Position numbers and translations under genes: made by a program. A stretch of DNA of 64,000 bases, taken from the NCBI GenBank assembly GCA_903882875.1, contig CAIRYQ010000111.1:34427-98426 (forward strand), given 5' to 3'. The notes under the pieces were generated by a model, which was not told where the DNA came from, made no database searches, and was given only the letters and a program-made list of their open reading frames with translations. Each line of letters starts with the position of its first letter. Position 1 is the first letter of the stretch. This stretch comes from an uncultured Spartobacteria bacterium. GTDB lineage: Bacteria; Verrucomicrobiota; Verrucomicrobiia; Chthoniobacterales; Chthoniobacteraceae. This document shows positions 1 through 10,397 of this stretch, in pieces.

Positions 1-68
1 ACGGCTCGGAATTCACGCAACATCCCAATCACCCCGCGCTTCAGCGCACTTGTCTTTTTGATGGCCAT
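1..68 (-). CDS. Partial ORF running off the left edge, unknown
   Basis: An ATG at 68 on the minus strand opens a frame that stays open to the window edge and begins MAIKKTSALKRGVIGML. It lies 62 nt downstream of the transketolase stop on the same strand, so it could be the next gene of that transcript. Only about 22 residues are visible and I do not recognise the family. Confidence 0.3.
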   Translation of the reverse strand, partial: MAIKKTSALKRGVIGMLREFRA

Positions 69-130
69 GATCCGGTGGTGTCTGCACGCAATAAACCCTC
101 CGGGCGCAATGCCCGATCATGGTTTGCGAT

Positions 131-2119
131 TTACAGCGCCTTCACCGCATCCACCACCGCCTGCGCGGTGATGCCGAGGACTTCCATCACTTTTCCGCCG
201 GGCGCGCTGAGGCCGAAGCGATCGATGCCGATCACTTTGCCGTCGAGGCCGACGTATTTCCACCACAGGCCGGAGACACCCGCCTCGATCGCGACGCGCT
301 TGCGGCACGCGGGCGGGAGGACTTCGTCGCGGTAGCTCTGCGGCTGCTGATCGAAACGAAAGAAACTCGGGATGCTCACGACGCGCACGCCCGCGCCGAG
401 CGTCTTCGCTGCGGCGACTGCGTGCTGCACTTCGCTGCCTGCGCTGATGAGGATGGCTTCGAGTTTGCCGGTTTCCTTCACGGCGATGTAGCCGCCCTTG
501 AGCACCCCTTCGCGACGCGTCTGCACGGGGATGTCATTCAGCATCGGGACGGCCTGGCGCGTGAGCGAGAGGAGCGTGGGGCCGTTGGTCCGCTGCATCG
601 CGGCGGCGAAAGCACCGGCGGTCTCCTCAGGATCGGCGGGGCGGATCACGTCGAGATTTGGAATCAAGCGCAAGCCGCTCACCGTCTCGACGGGCTGATG
701 CGTCGGGCCATCCTCGCCCACGCCCACGCTGTCGTGCGTGAAAATGTAGAGCGTCGGCAGACCGCTCAGCGCGGCGATGCGGATCGAGCCGCGGCAGTAG
801 TCGGCGAAGACAAGGAACGTCGCGCCGCTCGCGCGGAAGATGCCGTCGTACGCGATGCCGTTCATGATGCCGCACATGCCGTGTTCGCGGATGCCGAAGC
901 GGATGTTGCGACCGCCCCAATTCGTCGGGCCGAAGTCCTTGCTCGACGCGATGTAGTTCAGCGTGGAGCCGTGGAGGTCCGCGCTGCCGGAGATAAGATT
1001 CGGCACCGCGTCGGCGACGGGCTGGAGCACGTCCTTGCCCGCGGCGCGCGTCGCGAGCTTCGCGTCGGCGGGAAAGGCGGGGATCTTCGCAAGCAGGTCG
1101 GCGGCGATTTTTCCGGAGACATACGAGTCGAGTTCCGTCGCGAGCGCAGGGTTCTCGGCTTTCCATGCGTTGAAAGTGGCCGTCCACTCCGCGTGCTTTG
1201 CTGCGAGTGCCTTTGCGCGCTCGGCGAAAAATGCGCGCGTCTCAGCGCTCACGAAGAAATGTTCGGCAGGCAGGCCGAGGCCCTTGCGCGCAGCATCAAT
1301 GAATTTCGCACCGCCTTCGCCGTGTGCCTTTGCGGTGCCCGCGACTTCCGGGATTCCTTTTCCGATCAGCGTCTTCGCGATGATGATCTGCGGCTTGCCG
1401 GTTGCGGCCTTCGCTTTCTCGAACTCGGCGAGGAACGCCTGCATGTCATTGCCATCAATCGTCTTCACGCCCCACTCGATCGCCTCGAAACGCTTCGCCG
1501 CATTTTCGCTCTGCGTGGCAATGGCCATCGCGTCGAGCGTCACGTCGTTCGAGTCGTAAATGAGGATCAGGTTGTCGAGCTTGAAGTGCCCGGCGAACGC
1601 GATCGCCTCCATCGCCACGCCCTCCTGCATGCAGCCGTCGCCCGCGAGCGCCACGATGTGGTTGTCGAAAATCGCGTGCTTGCTCGTGTTGAATTTCGCC
1701 GCCGCCATTTTCTGCGACACCGCGTATCCGACCGCATTCGCCACGCCCTGACCGAGCGGCCCGGTCGTCGCCTCGACGCCCGCCGTCTCGTGAAACTCAG
1801 GATGCCCCGGCGTGTGCGAGCCGAGCACGCGGAACTTCTTCACCTGATCGAGATCCACGCTCGCATAGCCGCTGAGGTGCAGCCACGAGTAGAGGAACAT
1901 CGAGCCGTGTCCCGCACTGAGGACGAAGCGATCGCGGTTCAGCCATTTCGGCTCGGCGGGATTGTGCGAGAGCGCGTGGCCGTAGAGCACCGCGCCGATT
2001 TCCGCGCAGCCGAGCGGCAGGCCGAGATGCCCGCTTGAGCAGGCGTGGACGGCATCCATTGCGAGTCCGCGGGCTTCGTTTGCGGCGCGGGAAAGGGCTT
2101 CGGTATTCAGTGCGGGCAT
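131..2119 (-). CDS. tkt: Transketolase
   Basis: 662 residues, the usual length for bacterial transketolase, a cytoplasmic thiamine-diphosphate enzyme that moves two-carbon ketol units in the pentose phosphate pathway. Visible signatures are [10 protein letters not shown] near the N-terminus, the [11 protein letters not shown] segment, the ThDP/metal motif starting GDGCMQEG, and the RFGIREHGM segment of the pyrimidine domain with the catalytic Glu. The C-terminal transketolase domain follows. I chose the ATG at 2119 ([17 protein letters not shown]) because the 18 residues upstream in the open frame are basic and unlike the family. Ribulose-phosphate 3-epimerase at 11.0-11.7 kb acts in the same pathway. 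Confidence 0.95.
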   Translation of the reverse strand: MPALNTEALSRAANEARGLAMDAVHACSSGHLGLPLGCAEIGAVLYGHALSHNPAEPKWLNRDRFVLSAGHGSMFLYSWLHLSGYASVDLDQVKKFRVLGSHTPGHPEFHETAGVEATTGPLGQGVANAVGYAVSQKMAAAKFNTSKHAIFDNHIVALAGDGCMQEGVAMEAIAFAGHFKLDNLILIYDSNDVTLDAMAIATQSENAAKRFEAIEWGVKTIDGNDMQAFLAEFEKAKAATGKPQIIIAKTLIGKGIPEVAGTAKAHGEGGAKFIDAARKGLGLPAEHFFVSAETRAFFAERAKALAAKHAEWTATFNAWKAENPALATELDSYVSGKIAADLLAKIPAFPADAKLATRAAGKDVLQPVADAVPNLISGSADLHGSTLNYIASSKDFGPTNWGGRNIRFGIREHGMCGIMNGIAYDGIFRASGATFLVFADYCRGSIRIAALSGLPTLYIFTHDSVGVGEDGPTHQPVETVSGLRLIPNLDVIRPADPEETAGAFAAAMQRTNGPTLLSLTRQAVPMLNDIPVQTRREGVLKGGYIAVKETGKLEAILISAGSEVQHAVAAAKTLGAGVRVVSIPSFFRFDQQPQSYRDEVLPPACRKRVAIEAGVSGLWWKYVGLDGKVIGIDRFGLSAPGGKVMEVLGITAQAVVDAVKAL

Positions 2120-2352
2120 GGTCGTTGAGTCGGTGAGCGTTCGGTTGCGTCGTTTGAAAAAGAGCGCGCACACTTATGGCACGCAGGCTGCCAGTCAAGA
2201 GTGCAGGACGAGTTCAAGCTGACTCACCACGGAGTAGGCATGGCCGCGAGGTGCAGAGGCACATGATCGCCACCTGTGCGGTCTGTCGGCAATTCTTGCC
2301 GCCGTTTCTTTCCGCGAATCAGACACAGCGGAATCGGAGTTCCGTTGGACGC

Positions 2353-4437
2353 TCAGTCCGCAATCACGGCCTCGATTGCCGTGTCCGGCTTCGAGCCAGG
2401 CTCGCCTTTTTTCCACAGCGCGCCCTTGCCGAGTTTCAGCAGACCGGCGACGTCGCCGAATTTCGCAGCCGCCGGCTGGAACCACGGGCTGTAAATGCTC
2501 GGCGCGTCGAGCAGGCGCACGGCCTGCGTGTCGAGCACGGCCTTGTTCACGTAGCCGTCGGCGAGTGCGCGTGCGGCGGCGGCGATGGCGGCGGTCTTGT
2601 CGGTCGCGAGCAGCGTGACGTGCGTCGAGTGATGTTCGTGGTCGCGGATGAATGCGAGCAGCGTGAGCACGTCGTGCGTGCGCTGGACGAACAGCGAATC
2701 GTTGTAGCCGAACGTGAACGACGCGGACTCGCGCAAGTTCTTCACCTTGCGCACCGGATCGTCCGACTGACCCGCGAAGACAAACTCGCCCTGCATGAGC
2801 AGATCCGGCGCGACGACGCTCACGCCCGAAGCGAGCATGCGCGCGACATCGGCATTCGGCTGGTCGCCGTCGAGCAGCGCGGATTTTCCCTTTTCATTCA
2901 GCCAGATCACGGTGCGGCCGCTCCATTTTTTCGGATGGAAAAAGAGGCACGGCACGGCTTCGTGGCGGGCCTCGTTGTCCACGGCGCCGCGCAGCAGCCA
3001 CCAGTCGCCACGATCCTCCTTCTTGAATGTCGAGCGATCCATCGTCGCCTTCTCGCCGGCGAGCGTGCGGGTGAAAATCGAGTCGAGCGCGGTGCGGGCG
3101 ATCTTGTCGAAGTCCGCGGCGAGCGCCTTGTCGCTGTCGTCCTTCCACCACTTGAGCAGCTTTTTTTCAAAATCCTCGCCGCCCACGGGCGCGGGATGCT
3201 GCGCGTCCCACACGGTGAGCTGCGCCTGCGTGAGCGGCTCGAAATCGCGCTCCTTCAGCCGGTCGGCAGCGAGGCCGAGTTTGAAGTGCGTGTTGAAGAA
3301 GTCGTAGATGTGCTCGCGGGTGACGAGGTTGTAGTTGTGCGGAAACGTCGGGTGATCGAAGAGCTTTACGGCGTCCGGCGCGCCGAGATTTTTCCAGTGC
3401 TGCGCGAGATCGGGGAAGCCCTTCTTCGACAGCTCGACGGTCCAGTCGTGCGCGCTCGTGAGGCCCATCGGCTTCGGCGCGAAGAGCGCGGCGAATTCGA
3501 TGTTGCCCGTGCCGACGCGGAGCAGGCTCGCATTTTCGCAGGTGCAGCCGCCCTGCATCGCGGTGCTCACCATCACGCACGGCACGGCGACAGTGATGCG
3601 CGGATCGATCGCCGCGAGCAGCATGGACTGCGTGCCGCCGCCGCTCGCGCCCGTCACGGCGAGACGCGCGGGATCCACGTCGTCGAGCGCCGTGAGGAAG
3701 TCGAGCGAGCGGATGTTGTTCCAAGTCTGGAGGCCCATGATGCCCTGGCTGTAGGTCTCGGCCTGCGGCGAAAAGAGGCCCCACTTTCCGGGCTCCGGGG
3801 AGATCATCTCGGGGCGCTGCTTCGCAAACTTGTGCGCAAGCTCATGAGAGATCTGCTGCGAGTCGCTGTTGCCGAGCATGTCGGTGACGAATGCGACGCA
3901 GCCCATGCGCGCGAGCTGCACGCCGATGGATTGGAAAATCACTCGCCCGCTGATCATGGAACGCTCGTGGCCGTCCGCGATTTCCTTTTTAAGCACCGCG
4001 TCCGTCTTCTCCCAAAAGCGCGCGTCCTTCCAGTGCCCGTGCGTGACGATGACGGCGGGATGTTTTCCAGGCTGCCCCGTCGGTCGGTAAAGATTTCCCG
4101 TGTGGAAAAGTCCCGGCATCGTCTCGATCGCGACCTTCTCGACGGTGTAGCCATCGCGCTGGATTTTTCCGTGGATGACGGCGTTCAGCGGATTGCGAGT
4201 CGGCTCCGGCCAGATACCGAGCGCGACGCGCATCTGAGTGCGCAAGGCCGCGGCGCGATTGTCCCAGACGATTTTCGAATCCGGCGGCGACCATGGGAAA
4301 TAGCCGTCGAGATCCTTGAGCGGCTGGAGGCGGACATCGTCCGGCAGCGACGCAGAGGGAAGGACGCGGGGCGGCTCGGCTGCGAATGTGAGAAACGGCG
4401 AGAGCGCGACGATCGCGCAGAGGGGAAATGCTTTCAT
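2353..4437 (-). CDS. Secreted alpha/beta hydrolase (acetylxylan-esterase/dienelactone-hydrolase-like)
   Basis: 694 residues beginning with a clear signal peptide (MKAFPLCAIVALSPFLTFAA), so probably exported. The nucleophile elbow is GASGGG with Ser at about residue 265, preceded by the strand-turn PAVIVTHGHW at about 128-137, as in alpha/beta hydrolases. FPHNYN further on may carry the catalytic His. The C-terminal third (about 500-694) looks like a second, elbow-less hydrolase-like domain. Large enzymes of this layout in PVC bacteria are usually annotated as acetylxylan esterase or prolyl-oligopeptidase-family proteins; the substrate cannot be read from sequence. The open frame extends upstream to 4632, but the start at 4437 removes overlap with the permease gene and exposes the signal peptide. 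Confidence 0.75.
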   Translation of the reverse strand: MKAFPLCAIVALSPFLTFAAEPPRVLPSASLPDDVRLQPLKDLDGYFPWSPPDSKIVWDNRAAALRTQMRVALGIWPEPTRNPLNAVIHGKIQRDGYTVEKVAIETMPGLFHTGNLYRPTGQPGKHPAVIVTHGHWKDARFWEKTDAVLKKEIADGHERSMISGRVIFQSIGVQLARMGCVAFVTDMLGNSDSQQISHELAHKFAKQRPEMISPEPGKWGLFSPQAETYSQGIMGLQTWNNIRSLDFLTALDDVDPARLAVTGASGGGTQSMLLAAIDPRITVAVPCVMVSTAMQGGCTCENASLLRVGTGNIEFAALFAPKPMGLTSAHDWTVELSKKGFPDLAQHWKNLGAPDAVKLFDHPTFPHNYNLVTREHIYDFFNTHFKLGLAADRLKERDFEPLTQAQLTVWDAQHPAPVGGEDFEKKLLKWWKDDSDKALAADFDKIARTALDSIFTRTLAGEKATMDRSTFKKEDRGDWWLLRGAVDNEARHEAVPCLFFHPKKWSGRTVIWLNEKGKSALLDGDQPNADVARMLASGVSVVAPDLLMQGEFVFAGQSDDPVRKVKNLRESASFTFGYNDSLFVQRTHDVLTLLAFIRDHEHHSTHVTLLATDKTAAIAAAARALADGYVNKAVLDTQAVRLLDAPSIYSPWFQPAAAKFGDVAGLLKLGKGALWKKGEPGSKPDTAIEAVIAD

Positions 4438-4526
4438 CGGCGGCGATACTGGCAGGATCGCGGATGGAGGGCAACGATTTGAAAGCGGCGCGGATCGAAT
4501 CTGCCGCGGGGGGATTTCGCGGACGA

Positions 4527-5603
4527 TCAGGACCGCTTCGGATCGAATGCGCGGCGCAGCGCGTCGCCGAGGATGTTGAGCGCGAGCACAAGACCAAAGA
4601 GCGCGACTGCAGCGGCGGTGAGATTCCACCACACCACGGGGTCGCGGCTGAGTTCGCCGCGGCCGCTGTCAATCATCATGCCCCAGCTCGCGGTGCCCAC
4701 GGGACAGCCCACGCCGAGGTAGCTGAGCACCGCCTCGGTGAGCACGATGCCGGAGAAGCCGAGGACGAAATTGATGAGCACGAGGTGCATGACATTCGGC
4801 AGGAGGTGCCGGGTGATGATGTTCCAGTGGCTCTGCCCGAGCGCGCGTGCGGCGGCGACATACTGGCGCTCGCTCTGCCGCATCGTCTCGCCGCGGATGA
4901 GGCGGCAGAGGCCGACCCAGCCGGTGACTCCGAGCGCGATGCTGATGCTGCCGAGGCCGGGACCGAGGACGAAGAGGATCGAAATGAGCAGCAGTATCTC
5001 GGGGATGCTGGCGAGGGTGCTGTAGACATACTGGATGATGTCATCCACCCATCGGCGGAAATAACCCGCAAGGATTCCGAAGAGCGCGCCGAGGGGGATG
5101 TAGATGGCGCTGGTGAAGCCGCCGATGATGAGCGCGGTGCGGCAGCCTTTCAGCGTCTGGACGAACACGTCCTTGCCCAGCGCCTCGGTGCCTAAAATGT
5201 GGTGGTGGCTGTTGAGCGGATCGGGCTTGGGCTTGGTGTCGGTGACGACCTGGTTGGAGAAAGGCGCGCTGTAGCTGCGCTCATCAGGGATGCCGGAAGT
5301 GGCGAAATCGAGAATGCTCCTAGTGCTACCGCCACCGACGGGGACACGGAAGGTGTCGAGCGCGCCGATGAAGATGTAGAGGCACACGACGCAGAGTGCG
5401 ACGATGCCGGTGCGGTCCCTGCGGAAACGCGTCGCCGCACGCTGCCAGCGTTCGCTGCGCGCGGCGCGGATGAGCATGGTGGCGATGCCGCCTAAGGCGA
5501 CGAGAAGGATGAGATCCTGCGTGAGCCAGTGGGAGAGGAAGGCAACGGCCTTCGTGCTCAACGAACCCGGAGCGACCTCGGCGATGGGAAGGAGGTGCAT
5601 CAT
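4527..5603 (-). CDS. ABC transporter permease, DppC/OppC family
   Basis: About 358 residues. It has the OppC-type layout: N-terminal membrane segment, a second hydrophobic helix (GIVALCVVCLYIFIGAL), a periplasmic stretch, then a BPD_transp_1 core with the EAA-loop signature REQxxxAARALG seen here as RQYVAAARALGQSHWNII. It is the second permease of a peptide or nickel type importer. Two adjacent ATGs (5603 and 5600) directly follow the stop of the preceding permease gene, which favours translational coupling. The upstream 22 residues of the open frame are low complexity and rejected. No ATPase gene lies nearby. Confidence 0.9.
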   Translation of the reverse strand: MMHLLPIAEVAPGSLSTKAVAFLSHWLTQDLILLVALGGIATMLIRAARSERWQRAATRFRRDRTGIVALCVVCLYIFIGALDTFRVPVGGGSTRSILDFATSGIPDERSYSAPFSNQVVTDTKPKPDPLNSHHHILGTEALGKDVFVQTLKGCRTALIIGGFTSAIYIPLGALFGILAGYFRRWVDDIIQYVYSTLASIPEILLLISILFVLGPGLGSISIALGVTGWVGLCRLIRGETMRQSERQYVAAARALGQSHWNIITRHLLPNVMHLVLINFVLGFSGIVLTEAVLSYLGVGCPVGTASWGMMIDSGRGELSRDPVVWWNLTAAAVALFGLVLALNILGDALRRAFDPKRS

Positions 5604-5604
5604 T

Positions 5605-6546
5605 TCAACTGAGCCGGATGCGCGGGTCGGCGGTGGCGTAGAGGATGTCGGTGAGGATGAGCGCCGCAAGGTAAAGCAGCGCGCCGAGGTAGGCGGTGGC
5701 GAGGACGACGGGCTCGTCGGCAGTCTGGATGGCCTGGACCATGACGTTGCCGATGCCGGGGATGCCGAAGAAACTCTCGATGAGCAGCGTGCCCATGATG
5801 AGCTTCGGGAGCTGGCCGACGGTGAGCGTGATGAGCGCGATGAGGCCGTTCTTCAGCACGTGCCTGCCGAGGACAGTGGAGACAGGGAGGCCCTTCGCAT
5901 GCGCGGTGCGGACGTAGTCCTGCGCGATTTCCTCGAGGAAGACCGCGCGGAACATGCGGCCATCGTAACCTAGATTGATGATGACCATGATGCTCACGGG
6001 CAGGATGAGGAAGCGGAGCATGCCGAACCCGCCCCATTGGAATCCCGAGACGGGGAACCATCCCAGCCCGAGCGCGAGCACGGCCTGGCCGAAGATGATG
6101 TAGAGCACCGTGGGCACGCTCATCATGATCACGCAGAGGATGGTGAGGTTGCGGTCGGTGGCGGAGTTGCGGGCGAAGACCTGGTAGAGCGAGAGCGAGA
6201 GTGCGGCGATGAGTCCGGCGATGAAACCGGGGAGCGTGACGCAGAGCGACGGACCGACACCTTCGCGGAAGGTCTCGCCCATCGAGCGCTTGGTCTGATC
6301 GGAAGGCTCGAAGTCGAATGTGACCATGCGCTTCACATGCGTGGCGAACTGCACGTAGAGCGGGCGGTCGCGTCCGTGCTCCTTGATCCACTCCTGACGC
6401 ACGGCCACCGAGGACTTCGGGCCTTTCGCGTGGATGGCGGCCTGCTCGGGTGTGTTCACGACGCGGAAGAGCAGGAATGTGAGGAGAATCACGCCGAGGA
6501 GAATCGGCACGGCGTAGAGCAGGCGGCGGACGATATAGCTGAACAT
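5605..6546 (-). CDS. ABC transporter permease, DppB/OppB family
   Basis: 313 residues. The N-terminus MFSYIVRRLLYAVPILLGVILLTFLLFRVV is the typical OppB first helix, and the EAA loop appears as VRTAHAKGLPVSTVLGRHVL. The C-terminus has ESFFGIPGIG, also typical. It forms the inner-membrane channel of a peptide-type importer with the OppC-like protein. The ATG at 6546 shares one base with the stop of the binding-protein gene (TGATG), so the two are translationally coupled. Confidence 0.92.
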   Translation of the reverse strand: MFSYIVRRLLYAVPILLGVILLTFLLFRVVNTPEQAAIHAKGPKSSVAVRQEWIKEHGRDRPLYVQFATHVKRMVTFDFEPSDQTKRSMGETFREGVGPSLCVTLPGFIAGLIAALSLSLYQVFARNSATDRNLTILCVIMMSVPTVLYIIFGQAVLALGLGWFPVSGFQWGGFGMLRFLILPVSIMVIINLGYDGRMFRAVFLEEIAQDYVRTAHAKGLPVSTVLGRHVLKNGLIALITLTVGQLPKLIMGTLLIESFFGIPGIGNVMVQAIQTADEPVVLATAYLGALLYLAALILTDILYATADPRIRLS

Positions 6547-8513
6547 CAGGCGGTCTGGTTTCTTGTCCGCCGCACGGCGCTGATGAATGCAAGCAGCGCG
6601 CCGAGGCCGATGGCACCGAGCAGGAACGCGGGCCAGATTGCCGGGCGGTTCCATTCGCGCTGGAGGCGGTCGCGCATTGCGGCGTCTAGCACGAGATATT
6701 TGATGCCGCCCTCGACCTCATACATGAGGTTGTCGTGCGTGCGTCGCGACCACGGCTGCACGGCGGTGTAGAAGGCCTTGGTGAATGCGGGAAAAATCGG
6801 ACACTCGTCGTCGAGGATTTTCTGCAGGCGGCGTACGAGGGCCATGCGCTCGGGGCCGTTGTCCATCGGGGCCATCTCCTCGAAGACGCGGTCGTATTCG
6901 GCGTTGCGGAAGCGCGCGTAGTTCTTGCCCGCGGGCGGGATGTTCTTCGAGTAGAAGAGCATGAAGAAATTCTCCGGGTCGGGATAGTCCGCGCCCCATC
7001 CGGTGCCGCAGATCAACTGGAAGTCACCCTTGTCCTCGATGTCCTGCATCTTCGCAAAGGTGACGCCGTTGACCTTCACTTTGATGCCCAGCGCCTCGAG
7101 CGAGCGCTGATCAAATTCCGCGCGCTGCCGCTCTTCACTGCCGGAGATCTGATCGGTGACGGTCAGTTCGAGCTGGTTCCCGCTGGCGTCGCGACCGCCG
7201 GGATAGCCGGCCTCGGCGAGGAGTTGCCTCCCCTTTTCCACATCGTAAGGAAACGGCGCGGGGCGATCCTTCTCGTAGCCGAAGATGCCCACAGGCACGA
7301 GTTGCGTGGGCACCGGCGGCACACCGCTGTAAAATATTTCGCTGTATCGCGCGCCGTCAAAGGCGTGCGCGATGGCCTTGCGGAGCTTCGGGTTTTTCCC
7401 GACGACCGGATCGTCCATGTTGAACGACGTCCAAAACGTGCAGATCTCGAAATCCTTCTCCAGCGTCATGCCGCGCGAAGAGAACTCCGGCGAGAGAGCG
7501 CGCACAGGCGAGACCATTGAATTGAACGAATCCTTGTCCACCGACATGCCGTCGAGGTAGCCCTGCCGCAGCAGGACGAATCGCGGGATGTTCTCGGGCT
7601 GGATGATCATCTGCACCTCGTCAATGAACGGCACCGGCTTGCCGGCGAACGTCTTCAGCCACTCGGCCTTTTCCGGCGGGAAGCCATCGCTGGGGAAAAC
7701 AGTCGTCTTGTAGCCTGGCACGCGCTCCATCACCACGCGCGAGCGCTGCGTGTAACTCACGATGCGATACGGTCCGGTGCCGACGGCGGTGAACTTGTGA
7801 AAGTCCCCGCGGCGCACGCCGTCGTGGATCTGGCCGTCGTAATATTCCACCGCCTCGCGCGCCACGGGTGCGGTCGCCTGGAAGGCGAGCCAGTAAAGAA
7901 TCTGCGGATACTTCTTCTTCAACCGAAGCCGGAAGCTGTAACGGTCGAGCACCTCCACGCCGGACACGCGCTGCTTGTCGTAGTCGAGCCGCTTTGCCTT
8001 CTCCGCCGCCGCGTGCGTCTCTTCGAGGCCCTGCACGTATTCCTCGAAGATACTCTCGAACGGGCTCTCCACCGCCGGGTCGCAGATGCGCTGGAACACA
8101 TACTGCATGTCCTCCGCCACGACCTCGCGCCCTTTCCCGCCGGGGAAGCATGGATCGTCGTGGTAACGGATGTCCGGCTTCAGTCGGAAGAGGTAACTCA
8201 TCCCGCCGTCCTCGCGCACCGGCATCTCCGCGAGCATGCACGGCACGACCTCGTAGGGATCGATCTTCATCGGGTGGTATTCGAGCAGCGTCTCGTAAAC
8301 GCCCTCGATCACCTTCCGGCTCATCTGGTCGTACGTATATTGCGGGTCGAAACTTCGGGGATCCGTGCGCATGGACTCGTAGCGCACCAGCCACGGCGAA
8401 CCGTCGGGGCGCGTCGCATGCAGCGGCGCAGGGTGCGGGTTATTGTCGCAGCCGCACATCAGCGCGGCGGCCAGAAGACTGAGGGTGATCGCTGGGAGGC
8501 GAAACATCGGCAT
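6546..8513 (-). CDS. Extracellular solute-binding lipoprotein, family 5 (peptide type)
   Basis: About 655 residues. The N-terminus MPMFRLPAITLSLLAAALMCGC is a lipoprotein signal with the modified Cys at the end of that string. The mature part is an SBP_bac_5 protein: SFDPQYTYDQMSRKVIEGVYETLLEY near the start and, later, PKLRKAIAHAFDG and the DYPDPENFFMLF segment. The C-terminus adds a hydrophobic helix (AFLLGAIGLGALLAF), unusual for the family and suggesting a second membrane anchor. It captures oligopeptides or similar solutes for the two permeases that follow. Starts at 8513 and 8507 are both possible; the open frame to 8657 would overlap the UVR gene. Confidence 0.9.
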   Translation of the reverse strand: MPMFRLPAITLSLLAAALMCGCDNNPHPAPLHATRPDGSPWLVRYESMRTDPRSFDPQYTYDQMSRKVIEGVYETLLEYHPMKIDPYEVVPCMLAEMPVREDGGMSYLFRLKPDIRYHDDPCFPGGKGREVVAEDMQYVFQRICDPAVESPFESIFEEYVQGLEETHAAAEKAKRLDYDKQRVSGVEVLDRYSFRLRLKKKYPQILYWLAFQATAPVAREAVEYYDGQIHDGVRRGDFHKFTAVGTGPYRIVSYTQRSRVVMERVPGYKTTVFPSDGFPPEKAEWLKTFAGKPVPFIDEVQMIIQPENIPRFVLLRQGYLDGMSVDKDSFNSMVSPVRALSPEFSSRGMTLEKDFEICTFWTSFNMDDPVVGKNPKLRKAIAHAFDGARYSEIFYSGVPPVPTQLVPVGIFGYEKDRPAPFPYDVEKGRQLLAEAGYPGGRDASGNQLELTVTDQISGSEERQRAEFDQRSLEALGIKVKVNGVTFAKMQDIEDKGDFQLICGTGWGADYPDPENFFMLFYSKNIPPAGKNYARFRNAEYDRVFEEMAPMDNGPERMALVRRLQKILDDECPIFPAFTKAFYTAVQPWSRRTHDNLMYEVEGGIKYLVLDAAMRDRLQREWNRPAIWPAFLLGAIGLGALLAFISAVRRTRNQTA

Positions 8514-8568
8514 TGGCTCTAGCGTGTCACCTTGACGAACAGCAACACCGAATCGAGCGCATCGTTCG

Positions 8569-9306
8569 TCAGGATTTTTTTTGCATCGCCTTGAGCGCGT
8601 CGCGCAGCTCGGCGGCGCGCTCGTACTTTTCGTCCTCCACCGCGCGCTCCAGTTCACGGTTCAGCTTTTCCTCCGGTGTGAGCGGCTTGAGCTTGCGCAA
8701 TTCCGCCAGCCATTCGCCGAGGCTCTTGATTTCCGATGCGTCCGTCTCGCCGTCGCGGTTGTGATCCTTCACGAATTTCTCGATTGAGGCGATGCCCTTT
8801 TCCACGAGCTTGATCGCCGCGTCCACGTCCTCCTTCTCGATCGCGAGGTTCGCCTTGGCGCGCGTGTTCATCATCATCACGTAGGGCCGGAACTGCTGCA
8901 CCGACCACGCGGTCTCGTCGTCCGGCGCGTACTTTGCGACGAATGTGAACATGTCGAGGTTGCGCTTCGTGTCACGGATCACGCTCTGCCAGTCGCCGAG
9001 CTGGAAGAGCGCGAGGTAGCGGTGGTAATATTGCACGCCCTCGGCCTGGAGTTCGCCCACCTCGTCCTCGGTCAGTTCAAAATCCGCGCCGATCTGCTCC
9101 GCGCGCTCCACCTGGTGTTCGAGTTCGCTCTCCGCTCCGTGCGGGTCGCGGCCGTCGGGCCGGCCGTTCATCTCCATCTGGAGCACGCCCATGTCCAGCC
9201 GCAGTTGCAGCTTCTCGCGGCCGTCGCTGCCGACGATCTTGCGCACCTGCAACTGGCCCGGCTCGTAAGGCCAGTCCCGCAAAAGATCACTCAAATCAAA
9301 ACTCAT
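8569..9306 (-). CDS. UVR-motif protein of unknown function
   Basis: 245 residues. The last 35 residues (EKLNRELERAVEDEKYERAA and on) match the UVR motif, the helical hairpin of UvrB and UvrC that is also found in Clp-protease adaptors such as McsA. The first 200 residues are helical and contain an HNRDGETDASE stretch like an EF-hand-type loop. Proteins of this layout occur in planctomycetes and verrucomicrobia without a known role. It sits 55 nt upstream of the transporter genes on the same strand. Confidence 0.8.
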   Translation of the reverse strand: MSFDLSDLLRDWPYEPGQLQVRKIVGSDGREKLQLRLDMGVLQMEMNGRPDGRDPHGAESELEHQVERAEQIGADFELTEDEVGELQAEGVQYYHRYLALFQLGDWQSVIRDTKRNLDMFTFVAKYAPDDETAWSVQQFRPYVMMMNTRAKANLAIEKEDVDAAIKLVEKGIASIEKFVKDHNRDGETDASEIKSLGEWLAELRKLKPLTPEEKLNRELERAVEDEKYERAAELRDALKAMQKKS

Positions 9307-9382
9307 CGTCCGCGACTATCGGAAGCAACCGCCGCGTGTCAACGTGGGGCGGAAACTTCCGCACCGCCGGACTGCGCAGCGT

Positions 9383-10195
9383 TCATCCCTCGCCGGCGAT
9401 CCGAATCACGCGCGGCCGCGGGGCGGACACGGGCTCGCTCCAGTTCCATAATTTCTCCGCGGCCTGGGCGCGCGTCGCGCTCGGGCGCGGCGCGATCACC
9501 GGCGCGCGCTCGCGCACTTCCTCCGCATCCGAATCCGCACCGCCCCACACCGGCGCGGCAATGGCCACGCTCGCCGGCGTTCCGAACCGGCGCGAAACAT
9601 GCACCGCCTCGCCACGCGGCGGTGGCGCGGTGATGATCACCCAATACCGACGAAACGGGCTCGACGGATCGGAATAGGAGCCGATCCCGAAATTTGTCTG
9701 GTCGCGGTAGAACGACGACGACGCAAGCAGATGCGTGCGGTGCGCCGGCGAGCGCATCCAGCCTTCCCACGCCTGCTCCGCCGTCGCGTAGCCCGCGCCG
9801 ATGGACTCGATGAAATTCTGCGAACGGCTGCCGCTCCAAAATGATGGCAGCGCATAACCGGCGGAGCGCACCAGCGCATTCGGGCCGAGGCCGTCGGGAT
9901 TCACATGCGCCATGTAACGCCGCCGCGCCATGTCCTCGGCGCGCGACCGCGCGACCGCCGTGAGAATCGGATCCGAGTGCATCCGCGAGCGGTCGCGCCG
10001 CTGCCCGGAATCGCTCGTGAGCCTCATAGCAAGCTCGCGCTCGTCCGCATTCATCTCCACCGCCGCCGCGCGGCGGACGCCGACGACTCCGAGCAGCACC
10101 GCGAGCGCGATGAGGAGGCTTTGGAGACGGAAAATGCGGAGGGGCGCGGTTGGGATGATAGAGTGCGACATTCGATGTGTGTGCGCGAAGATCAA
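9383..10195 (-). CDS. Secreted CAP (SCP/PR-1) domain protein
   Basis: 270 residues with an N-terminal membrane or signal segment (LQSLLIALAVLLGVVGV). The CAP domain spans about residues 50-195: an initial helix with LTAVARSRAEDMA, the His-containing YMAHVNPDG loop, then SQNFIESIG and GWMRSPAHRTHLL, the last being the conserved W-x2-S-x2-H helix. The C-terminal 80 residues are Ala/Pro/Arg rich. CAP proteins are extracellular; bacterial members have no settled biochemical role. ATGs at 10195 and 10171 are both plausible. Confidence 0.85.
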   Translation of the reverse strand: MIFAHTHRMSHSIIPTAPLRIFRLQSLLIALAVLLGVVGVRRAAAVEMNADERELAMRLTSDSGQRRDRSRMHSDPILTAVARSRAEDMARRRYMAHVNPDGLGPNALVRSAGYALPSFWSGSRSQNFIESIGAGYATAEQAWEGWMRSPAHRTHLLASSSFYRDQTNFGIGSYSDPSSPFRRYWVIITAPPPRGEAVHVSRRFGTPASVAIAAPVWGGADSDAEEVRERAPVIAPRPSATRAQAAEKLWNWSEPVSAPRPRVIRIAGEG

Positions 10196-10397
10196 TCACT
10201 TTTCATGCCACCGAAAACCGCCGGGCTTCGCACGCTCCAGTCGAAGGCATTGCGCGCGATGAACGCGCATTCCGCAGCCGCGGCCGGCTCAAATCGGATT
10301 TTTGAAAAATCCTGTTATCGCGCGCACACATCTTGCAAATGTCCGCGCTTCGCGCGCCGAAACCCTTCCCCGGTTTCCTGCCGCAGCCCATCAATTC

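Noticed and set aside
119..2038. A 639-codon plus-strand open frame
   Set aside because: Antisense of transketolase; its composition is the mirror of a high-GC gene and it has no family signature.
2176..4482. A 768-codon plus-strand open frame
   Set aside because: Antisense of the secreted hydrolase, Arg/His/Glu-rich shadow of a GC-rich gene.
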